A stretch of DNA of 64,000 nucleotides from an uncultured Prochlorococcus sp. (GCA_902574425.1 CACGNA010000001.1:1-64000), one strand, 5' to 3'; counted from the stretch's first letter, positions 41,386 to 52,656 are shown. A program made the numbers and translations. Notes: a model not told the origin generated them from the letters alone.

Positions 41386-41987
41386 TTAGATATCTGGACT
41401 CCCTTGATAAAGTCTTCTTTCTTAATTCTTTCAAGTACATCTATTCCTTTTATGATTTTTCCAAAAATTGCATATCTTCCGTCTAGTTCTGGAATCTTAT
41501 TAGTTACAAAAAAAAATTCAGTAGAGGAAGACTTATTCTTACCGCTCTTAACCATAGCGATTGAACCATTCTCAAAAGTATTAATTAAATTTTTAGTTTC
41601 ATACGGGTTTTTTATTTGATAGTTATATCTTGGCTTAATTTCTCCTTTAAATTTTATTTCTAAAGGTATTGAAAGACTTGTCTTATTTAAGATTTGATTT
41701 CTTTCAGCATAAAATTGATTTCCTGGATTAATACCACCGTGAATAAACTTTATTTGGGGATAATTTATTATTTTATAAAATTTTTGATTTCTATAAATAT
41801 TATTATCTATATTTTCTAGAAAGTTAGATACAGTAACTGGGTTATCTTTACCAAATAATTTAACCTCAATATCACCTTTTGAAGTTTTAAAGTGAATTAT
41901 TTTATTATCTTGTGTACAACTAAATTTGAGTTTTTGACAATAATAATTTGAATCGATTTCATTATTAAAATTACAAGCTGTCGCCAA
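41382..41987 (-). CDS. Cyclophilin-type peptidyl-prolyl isomerase
   Basis: [45 protein letters not shown]. Confidence 0.92.
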   Translation of the reverse strand: MATACNFNNEIDSNYYCQKLKFSCTQDNKIIHFKTSKGDIEVKLFGKDNPVTVSNFLENIDNNIYRNQKFYKIINYPQIKFIHGGINPGNQFYAERNQILNKTSLSIPLEIKFKGEIKPRYNYQIKNPYETKNLINTFENGSIAMVKSGKNKSSSTEFFFVTNKIPELDGRYAIFGKIIKGIDVLERIKKEDFIKGVQISN

Positions 41988-42034
41988 AAATAAAACCTTA
42001 ATTAAAGATATTGCTTTTAAAAAATTATTTTTTT

Positions 42035-42592
42035 TTATTTTAAACCCTCCAAATTAACATTTAAAAATTTGGCTAGCCTAGCGCCTTCTTCTTCAACTTG
42101 AAGAAGTGGTTTAAGTTCACCTGCTCCGCTAAGAGGAAGAGGTTTTTTTCTACCTTTGAGTACCAAAGCAATCCTTCTTCTAGGATTGAATCCCTCACTA
42201 ATATCCAACTTAACTGATTTAATTTCATCGAAATTCAATTTAACTTCAATATCTTTAAATAAGCCTTTTCTTTTTATTTCTACAGATTTTGATGATTTAT
42301 CAAAAGAATTAATGCCTGAACCAAAGTTAATATAAACCAAATACCATAAATAAAAATTTAATAGATTAGCTATCACGCCATAGGCTCCCATTATTATTCC
42401 TTGAGGTATAAACAATAAAGTTGAAGGGCTTCCTAAGGGTAATAAATCCCTTCCTATGTAGCTAGATATTGAGGCCAAAAGGAAACCAATACCGCCAATC
42501 GTAAGCATTCCACCGATAATGTAATTCGAAATTTTTCTTGATCCGCCAATTTTTTGTTCGATTTTATCGAAAGATGTGAGTTCTGAATTCAT
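42035..42592 (-). CDS. ycf4: Photosystem I assembly protein Ycf4
   Basis: GSRKISNYIIGGMLTIGGIGFLLASISSY...PQGIIMGAYG. Confidence 0.95.
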   Translation of the reverse strand: MNSELTSFDKIEQKIGGSRKISNYIIGGMLTIGGIGFLLASISSYIGRDLLPLGSPSTLLFIPQGIIMGAYGVIANLLNFYLWYLVYINFGSGINSFDKSSKSVEIKRKGLFKDIEVKLNFDEIKSVKLDISEGFNPRRRIALVLKGRKKPLPLSGAGELKPLLQVEEEGARLAKFLNVNLEGLK

Positions 42593-42773
42593 TTTTATCT
42601 TTTTTTAGAGCGTAATTCAGATAATTTAACAAACTAAGGGAGTATTCTTACCTAATTTTTAATAAAAAAGTCAGGAAAGCTTTACAAGGCATTTCAGATA
42701 TACATATATTTCCCCACATTACTCTCAATCTTTGTTAAAGTCACTCCGTATCCCGAAGCTAAAAACGATTCTC

Positions 42774-43850
42774 ATGACGATCGCAGTTGGTAGCGCCCCA
42801 CAAAGAGGATGGTTTGATGTCCTCGATGATTGGTTGAAGCGCGACCGCTTTGTATTTATTGGTTGGTCCGGACTACTTCTACTTCCTTGCGCATATCTTG
42901 CAATAGGAGGGTGGTTCGTCGGAACAACATTTGTTACCTCTTGGTACACACACGGAGTTGCAAGTTCATACCTTGAAGGTTGTAACTTCCTAACAGCAGC
43001 TGTAAGTACCCCTGGAGATGCCATGGGTCACAGTCTTCTATTATTATGGGGTCCAGAAGCCCAAGGTAGTTTTGTTAGATGGCTACAACTTGGTGGTCTT
43101 TGGAACTTCGTAGCATTACATGGAGTATTTGGCCTTATTGGTTTTATGCTTCGTCAGTTTGAAATTGCTGGCCTTGTTGGAATTAGACCATACAACGCTT
43201 TAGCTTTCTCAGCAGTAATTGCAGTATTCACAAGTATTTTCCTTATTTACCCTTTAGGACAGCATAGTTGGTTCTTCGCACCTTCATTCGGTGTTGCAGC
43301 AATCTTCCGTTATATCCTGTTCATTCAAGGTTTTCATAATATCACTCTTAATCCTTTCCATATGATGGGAGTAGCTGGGATTCTTGGAGGTGCTCTACTT
43401 TGCGCTATTCATGGAGCTACAGTACAAAACACATTGTATGAAGATACAAGTATCTACACAGATGGCAAGGTTCAAAGTTCAACATTTAGAGCTTTTGACC
43501 CAACACAAGAAGAAGAAACCTATTCAATGATTACAGCGAATAGATTCTGGAGTCAAATCTTTGGTATTGCTTTCTCTAACAAGCGTTTCTTACACTTCTT
43601 GATGCTATTTGTACCTGTTATGGGTATGTGGACATCTTCAATTGGTATTGTCGGCTTAGCACTAAACTTGAGAGCTTATGATTTTGTAAGCCAAGAGATC
43701 CGTGCAGCAGAAGATCCAGAATTTGAAACTTTCTATACAAAAAATATACTTTTGAACGAAGGTATGCGAGCATGGATGTCTTCTGTGGATCAACCACACG
43801 AAAATTTTGTATTCCCTGAGGAGGTTCTTCCACGTGGAAACGCCCTTTAA
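42774..43850 (+). CDS. psbD: Photosystem II D2 protein (start trimmed from ORF track)
   Basis: [33 protein letters not shown]. Confidence 0.98.
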   Translation: MTIAVGSAPQRGWFDVLDDWLKRDRFVFIGWSGLLLLPCAYLAIGGWFVGTTFVTSWYTHGVASSYLEGCNFLTAAVSTPGDAMGHSLLLLWGPEAQGSFVRWLQLGGLWNFVALHGVFGLIGFMLRQFEIAGLVGIRPYNALAFSAVIAVFTSIFLIYPLGQHSWFFAPSFGVAAIFRYILFIQGFHNITLNPFHMMGVAGILGGALLCAIHGATVQNTLYEDTSIYTDGKVQSSTFRAFDPTQEEETYSMITANRFWSQIFGIAFSNKRFLHFLMLFVPVMGMWTSSIGIVGLALNLRAYDFVSQEIRAAEDPEFETFYTKNILLNEGMRAWMSSVDQPHENFVFPEEVLPRGNAL

Positions 43851-45216
43851 TAATTTATTAAGAGCTCCAAACCAAAGTATTGAAGAGACTGGTTATGCCT
43901 GGTATGTAGGCAACGCTAGACTAATCAATTTATCTGGACGTTTATTAGGAGCTCATATCGCTCACGCTGGACTTATAGTCTTTTGGGCAGGAGCAATGAT
44001 GCTCTTTGAGGTTAATCATTTTACTTTTGATAAACCAATGTGGGAGCAAGGACTAATTTGTATGCCACACGTAGCAATGTTTGGTTATGGAATAGGCCCC
44101 GGTGGTGAAGTTACTGATATCATGCCTTTCTTTCAGGCTGGCGTGGTTCATTTAATAGCTTCTGCAGTGCTTGGCTTTGGAGGAATTTACCATTCATTAG
44201 CCGGTCCTGAGAAGCTTGAAGAAGCTTTCCCATTTTTCTCTACTGACTGGAGAGATAAAAATCAAATGACCAATATTCTTGGTTATCATTTGTGTGTTCT
44301 TGGTGTAGGTGCATTAGCATGGTCTGTGAACTGGAGTTTCATTGGTGGTGCATATGATACTTGGGCACCTGGTGGTGGTGAAGTCAGATTAGTCAATCCA
44401 ACATTAGATCCAAGAGTTATTCTTGGTTATCTATTTAGATCTCCGTGGGGAGGCGCTGGTTCTATAATCGGTGTTAACTCAATTGAAGATATTGTTGGTG
44501 GACATGTCTATGTGGGTGTAACTGCAATTATTGGAGGAATATTCCACATCTTTACCAAACCTTTTGGATGGGCAAGGAGAGCATTCATCTGGAATGGTGA
44601 AGGACTATTAAGTTATGCTCTTGGTGGAATTTGTGTAGCAAGTTTTATTGCATCAACTTTCATTTGGTTTAACAATACTGCTTACCCATCAGAATTTTAC
44701 GGTCCTACAAATGCTGAAGCTTCGCAGGCCCAAAGCTTTACTTTCCTTGTGAGAGATCAAAGAATTGGAGCTAACGTAGGAACAACAATGGGACCAACTG
44801 GTTTAGGTAAGTATCTCATGAGATCTCCTACAGGTGAAATTATATTTGGTGGTGAAACAATGAGATTTTGGGATTTCAGAGGACCATGGTTAGAGCCTCT
44901 TAGAGGACCTAATGGATTGAGCCTTGAGAAAATTCAAAATGATATTCAGCCTTGGCAAGTTAGAAGAGCTGCTGAATATATGACTCATGCTCCTAACGCT
45001 TCTATCAACTCAGTTGGTGGAATCATTACTGAGCCTAATGCTGTTAACTTCGTTAACCTAAGACAATGGTTAGCTGCAGCACAATTCTTCCTAGGATGGT
45101 TTACATTCATTGGTCACCTTTGGCATGCTGGACGTGCTAGAGCAGCCGCTGCTGGTTTCGAAAAAGGAATCGACAGAAAGAGTGAACCGGCTTTAGAAAT
45201 GCCTGATTTAGATTAA
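43834..45216 (+). CDS. psbC: Photosystem II CP43 (GTG start overlapping psbD)
   Basis: [41 protein letters not shown]. Confidence 0.98.
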   Translation: METPFNNLLRAPNQSIEETGYAWYVGNARLINLSGRLLGAHIAHAGLIVFWAGAMMLFEVNHFTFDKPMWEQGLICMPHVAMFGYGIGPGGEVTDIMPFFQAGVVHLIASAVLGFGGIYHSLAGPEKLEEAFPFFSTDWRDKNQMTNILGYHLCVLGVGALAWSVNWSFIGGAYDTWAPGGGEVRLVNPTLDPRVILGYLFRSPWGGAGSIIGVNSIEDIVGGHVYVGVTAIIGGIFHIFTKPFGWARRAFIWNGEGLLSYALGGICVASFIASTFIWFNNTAYPSEFYGPTNAEASQAQSFTFLVRDQRIGANVGTTMGPTGLGKYLMRSPTGEIIFGGETMRFWDFRGPWLEPLRGPNGLSLEKIQNDIQPWQVRRAAEYMTHAPNASINSVGGIITEPNAVNFVNLRQWLAAAQFFLGWFTFIGHLWHAGRARAAAAGFEKGIDRKSEPALEMPDLD

Positions 45217-45230
45217 TCTCTAACTCATAT

Positions 45231-45262
45231 AAAAAACCCTATCCTTTGATAGGGTTTTTTTT
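45231..45262. terminator. Bidirectional Rho-independent terminator between psbC and maf
   Basis: AAAAAACCCTATCctttGATAGGGTTTTTTTTT. Confidence 0.9.
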
Positions 45263-45264
45263 TG

Positions 45265-45885
45265 TTAAATTTTTTGTTTGGGTAAATTTTTTCTGAGCCA
45301 TGGCAGACTTAAACCCATTACATTACTGAAACAACCCTCAATTTTTTCTATATATTTACCTCCTATACCTTCCAAAGCAAATCCTCCGGCGCAATATAAA
45401 GGTTCATTTGTATCTACATAACTCTTAATTTCCCAATCTTCCAACTTAGAAAAATAAACTCTTGAACTTACTGTTTTTTTTATTATTTCAGTGATTTTAA
45501 AAATTTTGGAAGTTGAATCAAAATTTCCAACTATTAGAGTATGACCAGTATGTAAAAATCCAAATTCTCCAGACATTTTTTTCCATCTAATAAATGCCTC
45601 CTCTTTATTAGATGGTTTACCATAAGCTTCTCCTTTAAATTCAAAAATCGAATCGCAACCAAGTATTTCCAAAGGACCATAATTAAATTCTTCCGAAAAT
45701 GATATTTTTTGAATATTTTCAGATAAACTATTTGCCTTTTGAAAAGATAATTCCAAAGCTAATTTGAATATATTTTTTTCTTTTATTGAAGTTTCATCAA
45801 AGTCACTTGATATTTGGATAAATTCAATTTGACAATTTTCAAGTAATTTCTTTCTAGATTGGGAAGCAGAGGCTAGAATTAACAC
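45265..45885 (-). CDS. maf: Maf-like nucleoside triphosphate pyrophosphatase
   Basis: [32 protein letters not shown]. Confidence 0.95.
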   Translation of the reverse strand: MLILASASQSRKKLLENCQIEFIQISSDFDETSIKEKNIFKLALELSFQKANSLSENIQKISFSEEFNYGPLEILGCDSIFEFKGEAYGKPSNKEEAFIRWKKMSGEFGFLHTGHTLIVGNFDSTSKIFKITEIIKKTVSSRVYFSKLEDWEIKSYVDTNEPLYCAGGFALEGIGGKYIEKIEGCFSNVMGLSLPWLRKNLPKQKI

Positions 45886-45950
45886 AAATTTTTTTCATAT
45901 TATAATTCAATTTACAAATTAATAAATTTCAAAATTAATATAAATTACTA

Positions 45951-47480
45951 ATGGAATCAGAAGAAAAACTTAAACCTATTAAAACGCCTTTAATGGTTTT
46001 AGGTACTTCTAGTGGTGCAGGAAAATCATTAACAGTTACAGCGATTTGCAGGATTTTAAAAAATATAGGGGAAGAACCAATACCATTTAAAGGACAAAAT
46101 ATGAGTAATAACGCTTGGGTTGATTGGGAAGGGGGAGAGATGGCATATTCACAAGCTCTTCAAGCTTTCGCCTGTGGTATTAATCCTTCTTCAGAAATGA
46201 ATCCCATATTATTAAAACCACAAGGGAATTCAACAAGTGAGGTTATTCATCTTGGTAAAAGTGTAGGAATCACAACTGCCAAAAATTACTACAAAGATTG
46301 GTTTATTCCGGGGTGGGAAGTAATTAAAAAAAGTTTAAATTCTATTTATAAAAGCGATCCAAATTGTCGTTTAATTATTGAAGGGGCTGGCAGTCCAGTA
46401 GAAATGAATTTAATTCATAGAGACCTTACTAATTTAAAAATTGCAAAGTATTTAAAGGCAAATTGCATTTTAGTTACTGATATTGAAAGGGGAGGTGTTT
46501 TTGCTCAAATAATCGGAACCCTTGAATTAATGAAACCTGAAGAGAAGAAACTTATTAAAGGAATTATTATAAATAGATTCAGAGGAGACCTTTCATTATT
46601 TGAAGAAGGGAAAAAATGGATAGAAAGTAAAACTAAAATACCTGTTATTGGGATTATTCCATGGTTAAATGATTCATTCCCTCCTGAAGATTCTTTAGAT
46701 TTAATAGAAAAAAAATCACGTTCATCGAATCCTGAGATCAAAGTTGGAATTATAAAATTGCCATCTATTAGCAATTTTTCAGATTTTGATCCATTGGAAA
46801 ATGAAGAATCAATTTTTATTGAATGGATTAAAGAATCGCAAAACTTAAAGAATTATGACTTTATTATTATTCCGGGGAGTAAACAAACTTTTAAAGATCA
46901 GATTTTTCTTGAAAATACTGGTTTATCTCATAATTTAAGAGCATATTCAGAAAATAAGGGTAATATTATTGGGATTTGTGGAGGTTTACAAATGTTAGGA
47001 ACAACGCTTGAAGATCCATTTTTTAAGGAGGGTTCCAAAAATTATTTGGAACAAAAAATTAAAGGGATTGGATTACTTCCATTAAAAACCACTTTCTTTA
47101 AAAAAAAATTAACCCGTCAAATTATTTCAGAATCTTTATGGCCATGCCAATCAAAAGTTAATGGTTTTGAAATTCATAATGGCCAAACCGAATTAGTTAA
47201 TACTCAAAACTCATTTAAGATTAAACCTATCTTCAAAGACTTGAATCTAGGTTGGTACAAAGAAAATAAAGAAGGTGGGACTATCGCAGGTACATACATT
47301 CATGGGATATTTGAAAATGATGTTTGGAGAGATCAATATATAAATTTAATAAGAGAGAGAAAAAAATTGCCAGCATTAAAGAAAAAAACAAGATCGTATA
47401 AAGTTAAGAGAGAATCAATAATTGAAAATCTCGCAAATGAATTTGATAAGCATTTAAATCTCTCATCTTTAATTAATTGA
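45951..47480 (+). CDS. cobQ: Cobyric acid synthase
   Basis: LMVLGTSSGAGKSLTVTAICRIL, PFKGQNMSNNAWV, GICGGLQMLG. Confidence 0.96.
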   Translation: MESEEKLKPIKTPLMVLGTSSGAGKSLTVTAICRILKNIGEEPIPFKGQNMSNNAWVDWEGGEMAYSQALQAFACGINPSSEMNPILLKPQGNSTSEVIHLGKSVGITTAKNYYKDWFIPGWEVIKKSLNSIYKSDPNCRLIIEGAGSPVEMNLIHRDLTNLKIAKYLKANCILVTDIERGGVFAQIIGTLELMKPEEKKLIKGIIINRFRGDLSLFEEGKKWIESKTKIPVIGIIPWLNDSFPPEDSLDLIEKKSRSSNPEIKVGIIKLPSISNFSDFDPLENEESIFIEWIKESQNLKNYDFIIIPGSKQTFKDQIFLENTGLSHNLRAYSENKGNIIGICGGLQMLGTTLEDPFFKEGSKNYLEQKIKGIGLLPLKTTFFKKKLTRQIISESLWPCQSKVNGFEIHNGQTELVNTQNSFKIKPIFKDLNLGWYKENKEGGTIAGTYIHGIFENDVWRDQYINLIRERKKLPALKKKTRSYKVKRESIIENLANEFDKHLNLSSLIN

Positions 47481-47728
47481 AAAACTCAAGAATTAAAATT
47501 ATTTGGCAAAATAATATTGAAACATGCGTTTCTGAAGGAGAAGATTGGTTTTCTGCTGCAGAAAAAGCAGGTTTAGAAATTCCAACTGGCTGTTTAACAG
47601 GAAGTTGTGGAGCCTGTGAAATTGATGTAAATGGTGAAACGGTAAGGGCATGTATAAGTACAATTGAAAGTAAAAGAAAATCTCCATTAAAAGTTTCTCT
47701 TACTACAGATCCTTTCTGGGGAGACTAA
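47477..47728 (+). CDS. 2Fe-2S ferredoxin
   Basis: GCLTGSCGACEIDVNGETVRAC. Confidence 0.93.
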   Translation: MKNSRIKIIWQNNIETCVSEGEDWFSAAEKAGLEIPTGCLTGSCGACEIDVNGETVRACISTIESKRKSPLKVSLTTDPFWGD

Positions 47729-47741
47729 ATAATATTTTGCT

Positions 47742-49577
47742 TTAATATAAAAAATTTAATTTAATTCCAAATCTATAGTCCTTATCTTCAAGAAGTTGCC
47801 CAATATCCTGAATACCTGCAGCATTAGAATAATATAGATCAACTGATGCTGCAGGCGAATAGCGATATCTCAAAGCGAGTGCAGAATTAAAATCTGAACC
47901 TTTTGTAAACGAAGTATTTATTTCTGGAATAAGCTGCAAATTATCTAATAAATTTATGTAACTCGAAACACCAATCCCCCCAATACTTTCTATCCCACTA
48001 AAGAAGTATCTTGGACTTATGTTAAAGGCTAACCAATTATTTATCTTAAAAGTATTTATCAATTCAGAAAACAAGTATCCTTGATGATTTGAACCTTCAT
48101 TCCTACCAAAAGATGTTCTAAATGTCATCCAAAAAGGATCATTTTTTTGAGGGCTAAAAATTAATAATTTACCACCAAATCTATAACTAAATGTATTTTC
48201 GTTCAAATATATGCTTTGCAATGAAGAATTTTCTTTATTGATTAAATTAGCATCATTAAAAGACCCAGTATTTAATTCTAATTGAAATATATTAGACAAA
48301 GAATATCCATAAAAAGCAAATAAATTTCCTTTTTCGTCATAATTTAAATTTATCTGACTAACACCTCTTTTGGGGAATAATGCATTATTAACCGTCAATC
48401 CTCCAAATAATAAGAGCTCATTTTCTTCCTTTAGGGGAACAAATTGAGTATCAAGCGAGAAAGGATTATATTTGCCGCCAAGGTAATATAGTGGTTTATT
48501 ATCTGAGGGAATTGTAAACAAGGATGTTGATGGAGTGGTTCCATATCCATTAGTAATTTTGCCTTCAATTCCAATGATAGGATTTACATCCCAATTAAAA
48601 CCGTAGCTATAAATCGGATGTCTATGGAACTTCAAATTCTCATCGAAGCTATTATGACCTGGACCAAATAGATATGTATATGAACCGATTAATTGAACAT
48701 TAGTTGTAATATCAAAATTTATGCCTGATGCTAAAAAATAATTATTCCCGTAAAAGTTTTTCCCGATATTTTTATCACCCAATACCTCTGGAATAAAAGT
48801 CATTCCTGGAACAATGGAAAATTTTGTTTGATTAGTTAATTGACTAGTGAATGGGAAAGAAAATGAATAAATAAATTTCTCGTATCTATCCAAGCCAACA
48901 GAATTATCGATCTCGTTATAAATACTTTTTGTATCATCACCACCACTACTAACTACCCAATACTCTAAAGAACTTGAGAAAGATAATGAATTTTTTAAAT
49001 CTTCAGACTCTAAAATTTGATTCTTATACGCTATGGCAATACTTGCCCAATTATTTGGAATCAATTCTCCTCCAATTAAATTGTAGAGTGGATCATCAGT
49101 CTCAGATAAATAAATTGAAAATAAAGAGTAATCACTTAAACCATAATGAAATTTGAGACCATAGTTTTGATGTCCAGTACCACCTCCTGCACCTCCACTA
49201 AAAGCTGAGACAAAATTACTTGAAAAAATGAAATCGCCAGAATTCAGAAAATTATTTAAAGGAATATGTGGTTGTATTTCTAATACTTCTTGTTTATTTA
49301 CTTGTTTATTTACAAAATTAGTTTTTTCTCTTTTCTCATTAAAAAAAAATTTATCTGATTTTTTCTCTTGGTTATTTAAATTTTTGTTATCAAAATAACT
49401 TTCATCATTACTATAAGATTTCCAAATAATCTTTTGCAAGGGTTTAGATTTATTTCCCTTTACCTTTTCCCACTTAACCGAATTCAATTCAGAAGAATCT
49501 TCTTTTGCTTTACCTGCAAAGACACCCACAAAATTTAATAATTGACTAATTAAAAATATAAAAAAAACCAACCTCAT
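47742..49577 (-). CDS. Predicted outer-membrane beta-barrel protein (YjbH-like repeats suspected)
   Basis: Signal peptide; alternating aromatic beta pattern; FKFHYGLSDYSLFSIYLSETDDPLYN, terminal RFGIKLNFLY. Confidence 0.6.
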   Translation of the reverse strand: MRLVFFIFLISQLLNFVGVFAGKAKEDSSELNSVKWEKVKGNKSKPLQKIIWKSYSNDESYFDNKNLNNQEKKSDKFFFNEKREKTNFVNKQVNKQEVLEIQPHIPLNNFLNSGDFIFSSNFVSAFSGGAGGGTGHQNYGLKFHYGLSDYSLFSIYLSETDDPLYNLIGGELIPNNWASIAIAYKNQILESEDLKNSLSFSSSLEYWVVSSGGDDTKSIYNEIDNSVGLDRYEKFIYSFSFPFTSQLTNQTKFSIVPGMTFIPEVLGDKNIGKNFYGNNYFLASGINFDITTNVQLIGSYTYLFGPGHNSFDENLKFHRHPIYSYGFNWDVNPIIGIEGKITNGYGTTPSTSLFTIPSDNKPLYYLGGKYNPFSLDTQFVPLKEENELLLFGGLTVNNALFPKRGVSQINLNYDEKGNLFAFYGYSLSNIFQLELNTGSFNDANLINKENSSLQSIYLNENTFSYRFGGKLLIFSPQKNDPFWMTFRTSFGRNEGSNHQGYLFSELINTFKINNWLAFNISPRYFFSGIESIGGIGVSSYINLLDNLQLIPEINTSFTKGSDFNSALALRYRYSPAASVDLYYSNAAGIQDIGQLLEDKDYRFGIKLNFLY

Positions 49578-49792
49578 ATTAAAAACTTTTAAAATTCACT
49601 TTTTTTAATTCCCAATTATACGCAAAAAAAAGTAAATTTATCAATCTGAAGTTTACCAAGATAATAATTAACTAGGATAAACTAATATTGTAAATAGTTC
49701 TAAATTTTGGTCTAAATTTATCTCCCCATAAGGTGGAACAAACTCTAGTTGGCAATTATATCAAGTCAATAATGCTTAAAGAATAAATTTCA

Positions 49793-50326
49793 CTAAACAT
49801 TCCCGATTATTAAATAAAGAAAAATATAATATAAAAATGAACCTAAAAATGTGTTTATTAGGATAACTTTTTTTTTGGTTTTTGAATAGGCAATAATATA
49901 GCTTCCCAAGACGTGAGGTATTATCGGGAAAGATCTTATAATTAAGATATAAAAAGATCTAAAAGTGACATTTTCAAAAAATTTATAAAGATAATTTTTC
50001 TTTGGGTTTATCAAAAGCAATATATTTCCAGAAAATCTGAATTTAATTTTTCTCAAAATAAGAACTTGAATTACACTTAAAATGGTTAAAACTGGAGAAA
50101 AAAATAAAACATAATATAACCCAAAAAGTTTTACTAATATAAAGTCAAAAATAATCGATAAAGGAAGACCGAAAAATATAGAAAGCATATTCAAAGCTAT
50201 CAAATATTTGTATTGAATATTATTAACTAATAATTCAATATCATAGGTATATTTAAATATTAAAGCCAGAAAATAAACCAATAAATAGGTAAAAAATACT
50301 TTAAAAATTAATGATTTTAAATTCAT
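49793..50326 (-). CDS. VTT/TVP38-like membrane protein
   Basis: Multi-TM; IIRSFPIIPHVLGSYIIAYS. Confidence 0.5.
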   Translation of the reverse strand: MNLKSLIFKVFFTYLLVYFLALIFKYTYDIELLVNNIQYKYLIALNMLSIFFGLPLSIIFDFILVKLFGLYYVLFFSPVLTILSVIQVLILRKIKFRFSGNILLLINPKKNYLYKFFENVTFRSFYILIIRSFPIIPHVLGSYIIAYSKTKKKVILINTFLGSFLYYIFLYLIIGNV

Positions 50327-50683
50327 ATCTTTTTATACATATAAGATCAAATATTCCAAATAATTATCAAAAATAAGTAATTCAAAAAAAATCCCCTTTT
50401 TGAAGGTAACTCTAATTAAAATATAATGGTTAAAGTAACATCTTTTTTGTTTTCCTTTAACAAAATATATCTAGCAAATCTTGAATTAGTTTTCTATCTC
50501 TGAACAAGCACTATTTGAATTCATAAACTGAGAGGGTTAAATCACATTGGGATTCCATCAAGGAATATGTAGAACTACATACAACTAAATTTTTAAATTT
50601 TAATTAATTCCCCTTAACTACATTAGGCATAGAAATTAACACTTGGGAAGAAATAGGAAAGTCAATAAAATTATTAATTTTGC

Positions 50684-50765
50684 AAAAAAAAAGACCCCTA
50701 TTTCTAGAGGTCTTTCTTGGTATTACTAAATCAAGTGTTTCCTTGTTTCCACTGTTTTAGTAAAA
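50684..50765 (-). ncRNA. yfr2: Yfr2-family ncRNA with terminator
   Basis: ACTAAAAC-AGTGGAAACAAGGAAACACT-TGATTTAGT hairpin with two GGAAACA motifs, then AAAGACCTCTAGAAATAGGGGTCTTTTTTTTT. Confidence 0.8.
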
Positions 50766-50967
50766 CCACTCCTTCACACATATACAAACTATGACATTTA
50801 TTTCTTTTACGTGGAAGGTGCGAATGGAATTTTACTTAAATGTCACATGCACTAATTGTCTATAGCAGTATATTTGTCATTATTTATTTAAAAGTAAAGA
50901 GTAAAAGAAAAAAGTTGGTTTTGGGTAAATAACTATATTAATTTGATCAAATAATATTTAATCTTAA

Positions 50968-51570
50968 TTAGATTAAGAATAAAAAACATCCTGCAATAAA
51001 TCCACTTAAATGCCCTAATAAACTTACCCCTGGCAATAAAGAGAAAATCAAACCTATAAGGCATATTGTCTTTGACATTTTTTGAACTTCATAATTGGAT
51101 TTAAGACCAATTCCTTTACCTAAAAAATAACTCTTTCCATAAAAAGAAGTTAATAGCAAGAATCCAAATAAAGCATAAATTATTCCACTGAATCCTAAAG
51201 CTGCATAATTCGGATAGATATTAAAATAAGATAAGATCTTTTCGTAAACCCAGATAATAAAAAAATTAAAAAAAGAACAAATTAAAATAAATTTAAAATA
51301 AAAAAATCTGCTTTCTATTCCAAGTCTCATCAAAAAATATCTAGTGATAATTATTCCACCAAGATTACTTAATAAATGATTTAAATCTGAATGGATTAGA
51401 ATTGATGTAAAAATCCTATAGGGTTGGTAACTAATTAATCTTGGTACAAAGTAAAATTTTTCTTTATCAATAACTCCAATCAAATCTGTAAAAATAAAAA
51501 CTGAGATTAAAAAAAGTCCAGTTAAAAGGTACTGCCAATCATATTTAGATATTGAATTATAAAAAGGCAT
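50968..51570 (-). CDS. Rhomboid-family intramembrane protease
   Basis: HSDLNHLLSN, GFSGIIYALFGF, GHLSGFIAG. Confidence 0.85.
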   Translation of the reverse strand: MPFYNSISKYDWQYLLTGLFLISVFIFTDLIGVIDKEKFYFVPRLISYQPYRIFTSILIHSDLNHLLSNLGGIIITRYFLMRLGIESRFFYFKFILICSFFNFFIIWVYEKILSYFNIYPNYAALGFSGIIYALFGFLLLTSFYGKSYFLGKGIGLKSNYEVQKMSKTICLIGLIFSLLPGVSLLGHLSGFIAGCFLFLI

Positions 51571-51604
51571 TTTTTAGTTTTATATTAAAAAATATATTCT
51601 AAAA

Positions 51605-51634
51605 TAGAAGAAAAAGACCCTGAAAAGGGTCTTT
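51605..51634 (-). terminator. Rho-independent terminator
   Basis: AAAGACCCttttcaGGGTCTTTTTCTTC on minus strand. Confidence 0.7.
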
Positions 51635-51660
51635 ATTAATACCTTAAATTTACATTACCT

Positions 51661-51819
51661 TTAGTAGATTTTGCAATGAGAACTTGTTGGGTGGTCTATG
51701 CATTCTTTTTCCCAATAATCTTGTCTTTGATCTTTAGGTAGTTGATAATTAAAATCATGCATTCTCCAAATATCTGAAGTTGCATTTCTAAGGGCAGTGA
51801 ATGGAGTCGTTAGTCTCAT
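51661..51819 (-). CDS. Small protein (52 aa), missed by ORF track
   Basis: MRLTTPFTALRNATSDIWRMHDFNYQLPKDQRQDYWEKECIDHPTSSHCKIY; strong RBS TAGGAGG; terminator downstream. Confidence 0.75.
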   Translation of the reverse strand: MRLTTPFTALRNATSDIWRMHDFNYQLPKDQRQDYWEKECIDHPTSSHCKIY

Positions 51820-52021
51820 AAAACCTCCTATATCTCTACTTCTTAATTATCCTCCCATTCAATTGAAATTAATAGAGTATTAATACCCGAGTATTAGTGC
51901 TTTGTGGTTGTTACAACTTTTTTCCAATTAAGAACTTTCTTTTCCCATTAAGTAGGATTAGAAATAATTCACTATTCAAACGCACTTCATCGAATTTGTG
52001 GACAGAGGGGTTTATAAGACT

Positions 52022-52056
52022 AGAAGAGGGTATTTGTTTGCCCTCTTATTTTTTTT
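52022..52056 (+). terminator. Rho-independent terminator with no clear upstream gene
   Basis: AAGAGGGtatttgtttgCCCTCTTattttttttc. Confidence 0.7.
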
Positions 52057-52176
52057 CAATTTTATTCGTGTATTTTGTTAATGGATTAAACTTATAAAGT
52101 AAATCATAAAATTTCTTATTCAAAAGATAATGATTAAAATCTCTTTGGATGCGTTCAAAAAGTATGTAGGGAAAGT

Positions 52177-52362
52177 ATGAGCACTAAATGGGATGACAAA
52201 TCTTGGCAGAAAGATTTCTTAAACATGAAGTCGCATTCTCCCTCAGATGCAAAACTCTTAATTGGAGGTGTAAAAGGATTAAAAGATGCATGGCGTCTAG
52301 GTGTAATGCATTTGGAATACGAAAGACTGAAGAAAATACAGGAGGAACAGCAACAGCAATGA
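52177..52362 (+). CDS. Small protein A, copy 1 of a duplicated gene pair
   Basis: MSTKWDDKSWQKDFLNMKSHSPSDAKLLIGGVKGLKDAWRLGVMHLEYERLKKIQEEQQQQ; near-identical to 55644-55835. Confidence 0.8.
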   Translation: MSTKWDDKSWQKDFLNMKSHSPSDAKLLIGGVKGLKDAWRLGVMHLEYERLKKIQEEQQQQ

Positions 52363-52589
52363 CAGAAAAAATAAACTGGCAGAAAGAATTATTAGAAAGT
52401 GGAAAGTTTAATGATAAATTTTCAAAAAATCTTCTAAAACATGGAGCAAAAAACTTTATGCAAGGAATCTATCTTGGATATATGTATTCTAGATGGAGAA
52501 AAATAAGAGGTTTAGCGAAAGATGATCCAGTAGAAAATAAAGGTCAAATGCAATCATCATTCAAAGATTTTGAGGAGAAAATCAAATAA
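52359..52589 (+). CDS. Small protein B, copy 1 (ATGA overlap with A)
   Basis: MTEKINWQKELLESGKFNDKFSKNLLKHGAKNFMQGIYLGYMYSRWRKIRGL; near-identical to 55832-56062. Confidence 0.8.
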   Translation: MTEKINWQKELLESGKFNDKFSKNLLKHGAKNFMQGIYLGYMYSRWRKIRGLAKDDPVENKGQMQSSFKDFEEKIK

Positions 52590-52656
52590 AAACGATAAGT
52601 ACTTCCCCTTTAGAAGAATCAGAATCTCCTAATTATTTACAAACGATATTGAGGAA

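Noticed and set aside
42732-42773. N-terminal extension of psbD
   Set aside because: Highly conserved D2 begins MTIAVG at 42774.
43807-43833. N-terminal extension of psbC
   Set aside because: CP43 conventionally initiates at the GTG (VETPFNN) at 43834 overlapping psbD.
50760-50785. Yfr1-like motif (ACTCCTTCACAC)
   Set aside because: Has an extra T relative to the Yfr1 CTCCTCACAC core as I recall it and lacks the flanking hairpins; likely coincidental near the Yfr2-like RNA promoter.
51897-52097. 66-aa ORF
   Set aside because: Runs through a strong terminator and has low-complexity composition; probably not coding.
52203-52589. 128-aa ORF spanning both small genes
   Set aside because: It is the frame of gene B extended upstream antiphase through gene A; the ATGA-overlapping pair is supported by the second copy.
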